Positions 50,376-57,744 of a DNA stretch of 62,343 nt are shown here, piece after piece. The stretch lies in NCBI GenBank assembly GCA_015067845.1, contig SVLT01000014.1:1-62343 (forward strand), given 5' to 3'. The translations under genes were made by a program, and so were the position numbers. Source of the stretch: Oscillospiraceae bacterium. Lineage in GTDB: Bacteria > Bacillota > Clostridia > Oscillospirales > Oscillospiraceae. Each line of letters begins with the position of its first letter. Within the stretch, counting starts at the first letter, position 1. The notes under the pieces were generated by a model that saw only the letters and a list, made by a program, of their open reading frames with translations, did not search any database and was not told where the DNA came from.

Positions 50376-50396
50376 GGAGCAGGGTACGGGAGTCGA
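50376..50396 (-). repeat. 21-bp copy of the 3' end of tRNA-Gly
   Basis: The 21 nt that form the T-arm and acceptor end of the tRNA at 50541-50614 recur here exactly (direct repeat, offset 166 nt), next to another hairpin. Between the copies (50397-50503) is non-coding DNA with CAACAGTCCACCGGACTGTTG and a second T-arm-like GGTTCGACTCCC. Either a truncated tRNA gene or an attachment-site-like duplication. Confidence 0.7.
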
Positions 50397-50503
50397 TTTG
50401 CATTTTGCTTACGCAAAATTATTGTTTCGCTCCGTCAAGCCGTCGCGAGCAACAGTCCACCGGACTGTTGCATTTACATCGGTTCGACTCCCTCTCTTAC
50501 ACG

Positions 50504-50541
50504 AAAGAAAGATCACCACCGTTTGGTGGTGATCTTTCTTT
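50504..50541 (-). terminator. Terminator of tRNA-Gly
   Basis: A 17-bp stem (AAAGAAAGATCACCACC with its complement) and GTTT loop right after the tRNA 3' end on the minus strand. Confidence 0.75.
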
Positions 50542-50614
50542 GGAGCAGGGTACGGGAGTCGAACCCGCCCAGTCTGCTTGGGAAGCAGAAATTCTACCGA
50601 TAAACTAACCCTGC
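50541..50614 (-). tRNA. tRNA-Gly, anticodon CCC
   Basis: 74 nt with encoded CCA. Acceptor stem GCAGGGT/ACCCTGC, anticodon loop TTCCCAA on stem TCTGC/GCAGA, T-arm GGCGGGTTCGACTCCCGT. The D-arm (AGTTTATCGGTAGAA) has the expected GG. The anticodon reads GGG codons. Confidence 0.95.
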
Positions 50615-50652
50615 ATCGGTTACGGGTATTATAGCAGATGAAAAACCCGATT

Positions 50653-51150
50653 TCAACTGCTTTTTGCACCCGTCTTTCGGCAAAAAACGCCCACAACTCT
50701 CCGTCGAAGGGCACGGAAAACGCGGCGTAGAAAACGGCTGTAATGCCAGATGCGGCAATAGCAGCGGTAGCCAAAGGAGGTTACAGAACACGCCTTCTCT
50801 CCGCGACTAAAGCCGGTAACCACTGCAATCAGCTGGTCCTCGCGCACGCCTCGCTCATAGACAAATTGATTGTCCCCAATGAAGGTGTAGGTCTCACCGA
50901 CTTTCACCATGCGATGGAGAATATACTGTCCGTTGTCCCGCTGATACAGCAGCACGTCGTATTTCTGCGGATGTCCCGTAATGGGCGCAAGGGTAACCGT
51001 ATCCAGCCCCTGGCGCAGCATGGGGAGCATACTGGTGCCGCGGGGCGAAAACCGAACCGTTTTTCCCGCTGCCAACAGCTCACAAAATAGCGGCATCAAT
51101 TCTTCCATGTGGGTTTCCAGAATTTCCGCTCGCGGTTTCGCTGTTTGCAT
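50653..51150 (-). CDS. S26/S24-type signal peptidase-like protease
   Basis: 165 residues. Catalytic Ser40 in RGTSMLPMLRQG (the SxMxP box), His79 in YILHRMV where SipW/ER-type signal peptidases have the general base, and GDNQFVYERGV, the conserved box E. This is the protease fold, but the usual N-terminal membrane anchor is absent and the C-terminus is very basic (RRVFRALRRRVVGVF). It follows the PqqD-like gene by 75 nt with a hairpin between. Such proteases occur in kinase/PqqD peptide-modification loci, so it may trim the 37-residue peptide (inference). Confidence 0.8.
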   Translation of the reverse strand: MQTAKPRAEILETHMEELMPLFCELLAAGKTVRFSPRGTSMLPMLRQGLDTVTLAPITGHPQKYDVLLYQRDNGQYILHRMVKVGETYTFIGDNQFVYERGVREDQLIAVVTGFSRGEKACSVTSFGYRCYCRIWHYSRFLRRVFRALRRRVVGVFCRKTGAKSS

Positions 51151-51183
51151 CTATTTTCCGCCCCTTTCATAAGAAAATGATAC

Positions 51184-51217
51184 CGCTAAGAGGCAGATTC
51201 CCATCGTCCTCTTAGCG
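51184..51217 (-). terminator. Hairpin between the PqqD-like and peptidase genes
   Basis: A 10-bp stem (CGCTAAGAGG with its complement) and 14-nt loop, then GTATCATTTTC on the minus strand. Possibly a partial terminator or an RNA-processing site within the operon. Confidence 0.5.
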
Positions 51218-51225
51218 ATCATCGA

Positions 51226-51495
51226 TCAGTCAGGCAAAATACAGCCTTTATTTTGAAGTGCAGTCAGGAACTCATCTACATCTGCCATAGCCTGTGCTTC
51301 GGTTACCTCATAGGTATCACACAGCAGTTTTGCCAGGCTGGCCCGGTCCGTTCCCTTCTCCAATTCGCGCCACAGCATCGCGCCGGATTCGTTCAGCTTC
51401 AGCATTCCGTTAAAGTCTACCATGGTTTCTGCCAGCGGCAGCACGATCCATGTATCTGCCACCTGTCTCAACACATAGTTGTTGCTGACTTTCAT
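51226..51495 (-). CDS. PqqD-like RiPP recognition element protein
   Basis: 89 residues. The PqqD pattern is clear: ETMVDFNGMLKLNESGAMLW, then LAKLLCDTYEVTEAQAMADV and FLTALQNKGCIL. PqqD-like proteins (RRE) bind the leader of ribosomally made peptides and present them to modifying enzymes. Its ATG overlaps the TGA of the kinase-like gene (ATGA), so the two are made together. The 37-residue peptide just upstream has a YxxPxL motif of the kind PqqD-like domains bind in lasso-peptide systems. Confidence 0.87.
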   Translation of the reverse strand: MKVSNNYVLRQVADTWIVLPLAETMVDFNGMLKLNESGAMLWRELEKGTDRASLAKLLCDTYEVTEAQAMADVDEFLTALQNKGCILPD

Positions 51496-52202
51496 AAGCC
51501 TGCCTCCTCTGCGCCTCGGCGCATCGTTTCATAGCTCAACCGGGCCGCCTCCGGCTCCGGTCGGTTTTCAAACTCGTACACCGGGATCGCATGCACCAGT
51601 TTGTCCACGTATACCAGCATCCGATCCAGGTCTTCCCGGGTCTTGAAGCGGTGAATCGTCTGCCAGATAATTCGCTCCGCAGCCTCGGACGCGTCCAACC
51701 GGTGAATCCGATTCTCCGCGCCCTGCTTCAAAAAGCAGATTCCACTCAGCGGCACCTTCATGTTGATGTTGATGCCATCCTTTCCGCACCACGGTGTCCC
51801 GTAGGCGTACCACTGGCCATCCATGCAGCGAAGCGCCGGCTTGTCATCATTGAACACCTTGGCTTCCTCGCCGAAAAGCTGCTGCCACAGGCGGGTGTGT
51901 GTGGACTTTCCTGTTCCGCAAGGTCCCGAGAATAAATATCCTCTTCCCTCATAAGCAACCGCCGATGCGTGAAGGAACAATCCATTATGGTTTATCAATT
52001 CATAGTAAAATTGATACGCGGACTCTATATACGCAATTGCGGCTTCATTCGCTTGGGGATGATGTTTTTCTCTACGGTAAAGATCGGCACGGATGATCAC
52101 ATCCGCACCGTTCTTTCCGTCATAGAGATACTCCTCACAACGGGAGGAAAATCCTCCCGTTGCGGGGATCTCTGTAATTAAATCAGCGATACGATAAAGC
52201 AT
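51492..52202 (-). CDS. HPr-kinase-like peptide kinase
   Basis: 236 residues. P-loop GPCGTGKSTHT (93-103), NDDKPAL (118-124) and the GTPWCGKDG block (135-143) match the HPr kinase C-terminal fold used by the kinases that phosphorylate lasso and related peptides, rather than true HPr kinase (no N-terminal domain). It probably phosphorylates Ser/Thr on a peptide or protein partner (inference). Its ATG overlaps the TAA of the 37-residue peptide gene (TAATG), and its TGA overlaps the PqqD-like gene. A frameshifted 75-nt copy of its 5' end lies at 57534-57608. Confidence 0.85.
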   Translation of the reverse strand: MLYRIADLITEIPATGGFSSRCEEYLYDGKNGADVIIRADLYRREKHHPQANEAAIAYIESAYQFYYELINHNGLFLHASAVAYEGRGYLFSGPCGTGKSTHTRLWQQLFGEEAKVFNDDKPALRCMDGQWYAYGTPWCGKDGININMKVPLSGICFLKQGAENRIHRLDASEAAERIIWQTIHRFKTREDLDRMLVYVDKLVHAIPVYEFENRPEPEAARLSYETMRRGAEEAGL

Positions 52203-52315
52203 TAGAAGGGGGGCAAAGATGTATCCTCAGTGCCCAGATCCGGATCGTTCATCAGGCGTTCCTCAGTCTCTACGAACACCACTTCCAGCTCGGGCTTTTC
52301 GTAAGTCATTTTCAT
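52202..52315 (-). CDS. 37-residue precursor-like peptide, copy 1
   Basis: Starts MKMTYEKPELEVVFVETEER and ends NDPDLGTEDTSLPPF. AAGGAAG precedes the ATG; it starts 23 nt after the giant-protein stop codon, and its TAA overlaps the kinase ATG. The N-terminal YEKPEL fits YxxPxL, the leader motif recognised by PqqD-like partners in lasso-peptide loci. The C-terminal half has Thr/Ser acceptors and ends Leu-Pro-Pro-Phe. No Cys, so no lanthionine or disulfide is possible. Likely the substrate of the kinase/PqqD/peptidase genes; its product is unknown. Confidence 0.8.
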   Translation of the reverse strand: MKMTYEKPELEVVFVETEERLMNDPDLGTEDTSLPPF

Positions 52316-52338
52316 TGTGCTTTTCTTCCTTTCTTAGT

Positions 52339-55300
52339 TTAACCTGCGAAGGTAAGCTCAGCACCTGTTCCGGACTGCAGAACTGCAGCATAGGTGATGC
52401 TTTCTCTGGAATTGATTCCCTTCAGCTCGCAGGTATATGTGGAGTACTTACTGGTGGAGTGGACTTCTGCCACATGCTTATTCATGTCTTCAGAATATGC
52501 ATAGTACTGAGTTGCGCTGTTGCCGTCGAGAGTCGTCCAGGACAGCTTGACCATTACGGTGAGATTGTTGTCTGCAGCGCCATCTCTCATGAGATCCAGC
52601 AGCATCATGTAGTCCAGATCCTTCTTAATGTAGAATTTGAAGGTTGCCACATCATTTTCGGTGTCTTCCACCAAGTTGGTTACAATGTTGATCTCCAGGA
52701 ACAGATAGCCGCCGAGCTCGTTATTGTACACGGGCAGCTGGCTGTTGTTCAGATCCAGCATCACTCTATCCTGGGCTACCTTCACCAAGCCGGTATTGGC
52801 TGCGCTGCTGTCAATGATATCAGAGCCATTGAAGCCGACAACATAGCTTGCTTCCACAGTGTAGCCGTTCAGATCCAGGGTCACGCCGGGCATCACCAGA
52901 AGCGCATTCAGCTCAGCATTTGCCAGCAGCTTAACGGTGTCGCCCTCGATAGCAGCATCCAGAGCTTCCTGCAGGGTTCCGTAGTAGGTGCTGCCGATCT
53001 GAGCCTCAGCATTGCCGGCTGTCAAATCTGCAACGGTGTAAACAGCGGGCTCGCCGATGACCATGACATCGTCAGCGTTTTCGGGGTTGGTCATTCTCAG
53101 TTCCAGAGTAACCGTCATGTCGGGGTTAGCTTCCAGAATTGCGGGATCAATGTAGATAGCAGCGGTGAAGTTCTTAACAGAGCCGCAGATATCTTCATAG
53201 GTCAGGTTTGCGTCGTAAGCAGCGACGATGGGGTAAGTAACGCCCTCTTCCAGTTCCAAACCGTCGACAGGGATCACGATCCAGCCGTAATCGCCGTAGT
53301 TGCCTGCCAGGTAGCAGTTATCGGAAATGATGCTGTCACCGCTCAGGCCTTCAAAGGTCAGGTAGAAGTCGCAAATGTACTTGCCGAACTCACCGGCCTT
53401 GGCCTGCTCCAGGGTCTCGTTTGCCTGGAAGTTCATAACGATCTGCAGGAGACGGTCGATGTCAGTTGCACCGCTGGGCCAGCACATATAATCGTCAGCT
53501 TCAGTCAGGATCATGGAATCCAGGACGGTGACTGTTGCGTCGGGCATTTCGACCACGACGGATTCTCTGGAGAGTTCTTCGCCGCAGACGGAGCAGTAAA
53601 CGACCTTGTCGTAGGAACCGTCAGCGTTGGCGGAGGGAGATACCCAGTTCTCCTTCACGGCAGTGCCTTCGGTGTGGCCGGTAGCTGCCACTACATCAGC
53701 GGTGTAGCTATCGCCACATGCACAGGTGTAGGTGGTGTAACCATCCTCAGTACAGGTGGGAGCAGTTACAACTGCATTGTAGCTGTGACCCAGAGCTTCG
53801 CCCTTGGTGTCGCCACATGCACAGGTTGCAGGAGCGGTACATGTTGCGTCGCTCCATACGTGTACGTGAACTGCGTAAACGCCATCCACATAAACGACCT
53901 TTGCGTTGGTAACAGTAGTCACGATGCCGGAAATCTCATTGGCAATAGTGACAGTCGCTTCGGAAGAGTACAGGTTCAGGGTGCCATTGTTCGTCACAGT
54001 ACCGTTAATAATGACGGTGCTCAGAACATTCAGAGTCATACCCTCAGGAATAACAAAGGTTGCATCCTCAGCGATGGTCAGAGTCTGACCCTTGCCGGTC
54101 CACCAGCTCTGGGCCAGTGTCATGGTGCCGTCCTCGATGGTAATGTTGCCAGTTGCATCGACGGTAATAACGGCATCGCTTGTCTTGTAATAGTCAGCCT
54201 CGGGGCCGGCCATTTCATAGTTTTCGGGGGTGATCCAGGTGCCGCCGTTCATTGCGACAGTACCCACGATGTTACCTGTGATGGTCTTGCCATTCAGATC
54301 CAGCTTGACATTTGCGGGAAGAACAACAGTTCCCTCATGATCAGCCAGCAGCTCGACATTCTCGCCAGCCTGTGCAGCTGCAATAGCCTCAGCCAGAGTC
54401 TCATACTTCACATCGCCGATCTGTGCCACATAGGAGCCTTCCTTGACACCGTAGGTGCCGTCGGCATTTTCGGTGGGGATAAAGCCCTCTGCGCAGAATG
54501 CCTCGGGAACAGCAGCAGAGAAGGTACCGCCGGAAACAAAGCCGGTGGGAACGGAAGTGCTGGTGGAATTGGCAGTATCATTTGCCTGTACGCCTGCGAT
54601 GTTGCCGCCGGTGATAGAAACCTTAAAGGCCGCGCAGGGTTCCAGATATACTGTACCAACAGTACCGCCGTTGATGGCCAGGTTGCCCTTCACGGTGTCC
54701 TTGGTGTTCCGGGTAGCACCGTCAGAGGGGTTTTGCATCCAGATGGTGCCAACAGTACCGCCGTTGATCACAACGGTATTGTCCGCAGTCTCGCTGTTGC
54801 AGAACATACGGATGGCATCATAGTAGTAAGAGCCGGACACGGTTACGCTGCCGCTTTCGACGGTGAGCACAGCGCCGGAGTAGTTGTCCACAGCATAGCC
54901 GATCTGGCCATTGGCAGCGGTTGTGTTGGTGACGGATACGCCGTCGATGGTCAGGTTGCCCAGGTTGCTGATGGCATTTGCAGCCTTGCTCATATTCACA
55001 ACGCCGGTGTAGGTGAAGTTCACCGCGCCATTGCCGGTCAGAGTCAGAGTGCCCTTGTTGGTGATCATAGCCTCGCCTGCCACATCGGAGGAGTAGCTAA
55101 TATCAAAGCTATTCAGATCCAGGGTGATGACCTTGTCAGCAGCGATGGTCAGCGTCTCAGTCAGCTCAACATTGATCAGCAGAACGATGGTATCGTCCTC
55201 GACTGCTGCATCGATGGCTTCTTGTACAGAGGCGTACTTGGTATCGCCGATCTGAGCAACCGCGCCTTCCAGCTTGGCAAGCGTCTCGGTGTAGGAATCG

Positions 55301-57096
55301 CCACAACCGGAACAAGTGTAGGTCTTAATACCTTCCGCGTTCAGAGTGGGTTCCTGAGTGACTTCGCCAACATAGCTGTGACCCAGAGCGTCGACAGTGG
55401 TGGTCACGCGGCTGATTTCTGCGTTACAGACGGAGCAGTAAACGACTGTGTCGTAAGAACCGTCGGCGGTACAGGTAGCAGCAACGTTGTTTTCGATAAC
55501 TGCCTCAGCAGCGGTGTGACCCAGAGCGGAAACAGCCTCGGTCTTGGTTGTACCACAAGTTTCGCAGGTGTAGGTCTTAACGCCTGCGCCCTCGCAAGTG
55601 GGCTCGGGATCGATAACGCCCTCATCCCATGCGTGACCCAGTGCTGCTACGTCATTCTGAGCAACCAGAACTTCGTTACAGACGGAGCAGTGCTTGCCTT
55701 CGGTCTTGCCGGTGGTTTCACAGCCAGCAGCAACAGCGGCATCGACCACTTCGGTGTGACCCAGAGCGGCAACAGCTTCGGTGTAAGTATCGCCACAAGT
55801 GGAGCAGGTGTAAGTCAGCTCACCTGCCTCGGTGCAGGTGGGTGCCTTGGTCTGCTCGGAGGTATATGCGTGCTCACAGGAAGTCTCGCCGCCAGCGAAG
55901 GTCACTGTGATTGCGTAGATGAAACCTCTCTCGTTAACATCAATGGTCACAGTTTCGGAAGGAGCATCGGACAAATCAAAGGTCAAAACGCCAGCAACGC
56001 CAGTGTTAGGGGCTGTCTGTGCATCAGAACCATTAACCGCGACTGTATCACTTCCGTCTTTATTCCATGTGTGACAAGTGATCTCAACCTTTGTAACTTC
56101 CTTGTCAAACTCCAATACCATTTGTCCGGCGTTACCGCTCTTGCCAGCCTTCAGGAAGCCTGATCCTTGAAAGGCACCACCCGAACTATTACCAGCATAG
56201 ATATAGCTGGATGTGGTAACTTGATTCAAGCCTGAACCAGAAGCAGCCGCATCAAACACGTTCTTCAAGGCATCAGTGCTCATGGCGCTACTACCCGATG
56301 CTGTCTCAGTGAAATCGTAGGTAACAGCATTGGGAAGGATGGCACCACAAACATCGCAGACGAGGTTCTTGTCTGCATCCTTATGACCCGCGGGGATGAT
56401 TGTACCTTCCTCCAACGTCTTGTCGCAATCGGGGCAGTAAGTATCGCCAGTATAACCAGCCTCGGTGCAGGTAGCCTCAGTTGCGCCCTGAACCACAGCA
56501 TTAGCATGGTCGCAAGTGGGAGTCTCGCTGCCACCAGCTTCAACCAGCTTGTACAGACAAATAGCCTTCTGGCTTTCATAAGTACTACTCTTGAAATAGC
56601 GGAATCTATACTGACCAGAATTAGCATTGTAGCGCAAAACAGCATTGCTGGAACCAACAATGTGTGCAGTGCCATCATCATTGAAAGTAATGGTGCTAGC
56701 ATAAGCAGTGGATGTGCTAAAAAGTAGATCATTTGCATCAGATGTGCTACCGATATAGTAGCCACTGGTCGTCTTGATGGAGTAACCACCAGTTACAGAC
56801 TCAATGGTGACATACATATCGGCATCAGGGGTAATTTTGTTGTCCGTAATTGTGTAGTACTTGTAGTTACCGGCAACATCCAGGTTTGTTAGTTTGCTGT
56901 TTAGTACATAAGCCTTGCCATCAGTTTCGTACACAATTAAGTACTTGCCACCAGAAGTAAGATCATCCGTAGATGTGATCTTCTGATAGGTTTCGGTTGC
57001 GTCCGCTGCCTTAGCAGGCATAGTGACCATGGGAATAAATCCGATGACCAGCGCCATGCAGAGGAACAGGGATAAAATGCGTTTTGTCAATTTCAT
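52339..57096 (-). CDS. Giant secreted Cys-rich repeat protein 1
   Basis: 1585 residues. Signal peptide 1 to about 31 (KRILSLFLCMALVIGFIP...AKA). Order of parts: a module of about 150 residues (KYLIVYETDG...YRFRYFK) shared with the nuclease at 1-1878; CxxC repeats (CDHA, CPDC, CDVCG); a jelly-roll-like section (about 260-395, VTYDFTETASG); several TYTCxxCGxxxTE-ALGH repeats; beta-helix-type sections (VQEAIDAAVEDDTIVLLINV); more Cys repeats; and a C-terminal domain of about 150 residues (GGYLFLEINIVTNLVEDTEN) nearly identical to that of the 57745 protein. No LPxTG or other anchor. Followed by the 37-residue peptide gene. Role unknown, perhaps surface adhesion. Confidence 0.9.
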   Translation of the reverse strand: MKLTKRILSLFLCMALVIGFIPMVTMPAKAADATETYQKITSTDDLTSGGKYLIVYETDGKAYVLNSKLTNLDVAGNYKYYTITDNKITPDADMYVTIESVTGGYSIKTTSGYYIGSTSDANDLLFSTSTAYASTITFNDDGTAHIVGSSNAVLRYNANSGQYRFRYFKSSTYESQKAICLYKLVEAGGSETPTCDHANAVVQGATEATCTEAGYTGDTYCPDCDKTLEEGTIIPAGHKDADKNLVCDVCGAILPNAVTYDFTETASGSSAMSTDALKNVFDAAASGSGLNQVTTSSYIYAGNSSGGAFQGSGFLKAGKSGNAGQMVLEFDKEVTKVEITCHTWNKDGSDTVAVNGSDAQTAPNTGVAGVLTFDLSDAPSETVTIDVNERGFIYAITVTFAGGETSCEHAYTSEQTKAPTCTEAGELTYTCSTCGDTYTEAVAALGHTEVVDAAVAAGCETTGKTEGKHCSVCNEVLVAQNDVAALGHAWDEGVIDPEPTCEGAGVKTYTCETCGTTKTEAVSALGHTAAEAVIENNVAATCTADGSYDTVVYCSVCNAEISRVTTTVDALGHSYVGEVTQEPTLNAEGIKTYTCSGCGDSYTETLAKLEGAVAQIGDTKYASVQEAIDAAVEDDTIVLLINVELTETLTIAADKVITLDLNSFDISYSSDVAGEAMITNKGTLTLTGNGAVNFTYTGVVNMSKAANAISNLGNLTIDGVSVTNTTAANGQIGYAVDNYSGAVLTVESGSVTVSGSYYYDAIRMFCNSETADNTVVINGGTVGTIWMQNPSDGATRNTKDTVKGNLAINGGTVGTVYLEPCAAFKVSITGGNIAGVQANDTANSTSTSVPTGFVSGGTFSAAVPEAFCAEGFIPTENADGTYGVKEGSYVAQIGDVKYETLAEAIAAAQAGENVELLADHEGTVVLPANVKLDLNGKTITGNIVGTVAMNGGTWITPENYEMAGPEADYYKTSDAVITVDATGNITIEDGTMTLAQSWWTGKGQTLTIAEDATFVIPEGMTLNVLSTVIINGTVTNNGTLNLYSSEATVTIANEISGIVTTVTNAKVVYVDGVYAVHVHVWSDATCTAPATCACGDTKGEALGHSYNAVVTAPTCTEDGYTTYTCACGDSYTADVVAATGHTEGTAVKENWVSPSANADGSYDKVVYCSVCGEELSRESVVVEMPDATVTVLDSMILTEADDYMCWPSGATDIDRLLQIVMNFQANETLEQAKAGEFGKYICDFYLTFEGLSGDSIISDNCYLAGNYGDYGWIVIPVDGLELEEGVTYPIVAAYDANLTYEDICGSVKNFTAAIYIDPAILEANPDMTVTLELRMTNPENADDVMVIGEPAVYTVADLTAGNAEAQIGSTYYGTLQEALDAAIEGDTVKLLANAELNALLVMPGVTLDLNGYTVEASYVVGFNGSDIIDSSAANTGLVKVAQDRVMLDLNNSQLPVYNNELGGYLFLEINIVTNLVEDTENDVATFKFYIKKDLDYMMLLDLMRDGAADNNLTVMVKLSWTTLDGNSATQYYAYSEDMNKHVAEVHSTSKYSTYTCELKGINSRESITYAAVLQSGTGAELTFAG

Positions 57097-57189
57097 TGTG
57101 TTTCTTTTCCTCCTTGCGTTTATTTTCTTCTTTCAAAAATGTTTCCGGGGAATTTGCTTGAGATGGGTATTCGATTATCTCTCATGCTA

Positions 57190-57217
57190 ATTATAACACA
57201 TAAATTTCACTTTGCAA
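57190..57217 (-). promoter_or_regulatory. Promoter of the giant protein 1 operon
   Basis: On the minus strand TTGCAA (57212-57217), 16-nt spacer, TATAAT (57190-57195), then a leader of about 90 nt and AAGGAGG before the ATG at 57096. The transcript probably runs through the peptide, kinase and PqqD-like genes. Confidence 0.75.
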
Positions 57218-57335
57218 GCTGTTTTTTATTTTTTAGCTATCTGTCACAAAACGCCTGTCCTCTCAGTCACACGGATTGTTTCTAATGTCAGTACTATTAC
57301 CCCTTTTCCCTGTTGCTGCAAAATCCACCCGCCCA

Positions 57336-57428
57336 GGCCTTCCCCTCTGGGGAAGGTGGCACGGCGTAAGCCGTGACAGAAGAGGTGAAGATAACCTCTC
57401 CCGACCTCGCTTGCGCCCGGCCACCCCA
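57336..57428. repeat. Short dispersed repeat, mixed family
   Basis: GGCCTTCCCC...GGGGAAGGTGGC, ACGGCGTAAGCCGT and CTCTCCCGACCTCGCTTGCG, blocks shared with families A and B. It lies between the promoter of giant protein 1 and the duplicated peptide block. No gene; 57240-57530 contains nothing else coding. Confidence 0.65.
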
Positions 57429-57487
57429 TTGTATAGGTATGATTTTGTGCGCACCGGCTCGCAACAACAGGTTCTTTGATACGCGCA

Positions 57488-57521
57488 AACGGCGCGGATG
57501 TTCCCATCCGCGCCGTTCTTT
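57488..57521 (+). terminator. Strong hairpin between the two giant-protein units
   Basis: A 13-bp stem (AACGGCGCGGATG with its complement), TTCC loop, then CTTTTTG on the plus strand. On the minus strand no T-run follows, but it may still protect or end the upstream transcript. Confidence 0.6.
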
Positions 57522-57533
57522 TTGTTGTTGAAT

Positions 57534-57608
57534 TACTCCTCACAACGGGAGGAATATCCTCCCGTTGCAGGGTTTTCTGAAGTCTAATCAGCGATACGAT
57601 TAAAGCAT
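57534..57608 (-). pseudogene. Frameshifted 5' stub of the HPr-kinase-like gene
   Basis: The 75 nt after the second peptide gene align with the first 74 nt of the kinase gene at 52202: same TAATG overlap and ATGCTTTA start, then one extra base that creates an in-frame stop at codon 3, and matching CAACGGGAGGA...TCCTCCCGTTG and GAGGAGTA blocks at the end. The rest of the gene is missing. Confidence 0.88.
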
Positions 57609-57721
57609 TAGAAGGGAGGCAAAGATGTATCCTCAGTGCCCAGATTCGGATCGTTCATCAGGCGCTCCTCGGCCTCAACGAACACCACTTCCAGCTCGGG
57701 CTTTTCGTAAGTCATTTTCAT
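57608..57721 (-). CDS. 37-residue precursor-like peptide, copy 2
   Basis: Identical to copy 1 except Thr17 to Ala and Asp26 to Asn. Starts MKMTYEKPELEVVFVEAEER, ends NDPNLGTEDTSLPPF. It lies 23 nt after the stop codon of giant protein 2 behind AAGGAAG, as in copy 1. Its TAA overlaps an ATG that now leads only into the kinase stub, so any modification would have to use the kinase of copy 1. Preservation of the frame and of YEKPEL suggests it is still functional. Confidence 0.78.
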   Translation of the reverse strand: MKMTYEKPELEVVFVEAEERLMNDPNLGTEDTSLPPF

Positions 57722-57744
57722 TGCACTTTTCTTCCTTTCTTAGT

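Noticed and set aside
50653..52315. Lasso-peptide gene cluster
   Set aside because: The kinase, PqqD-like protein and YxxPxL motif fit, but no asparagine-synthetase-like cyclase or transglutaminase-like protease is present, so a true lasso peptide is not supported.
52219..56163. A 1314-codon open frame on the plus strand opposite giant protein 1
   Set aside because: It is antisense to a protein with signal peptide, domains and ribosome site; its own translation is low in recognisable motifs, and the frame is open only because of the biased codon use of the real gene.
57534..57608. A second working kinase gene after peptide copy 2
   Set aside because: An extra base gives a stop at codon 3, and homology ends after 75 nt.
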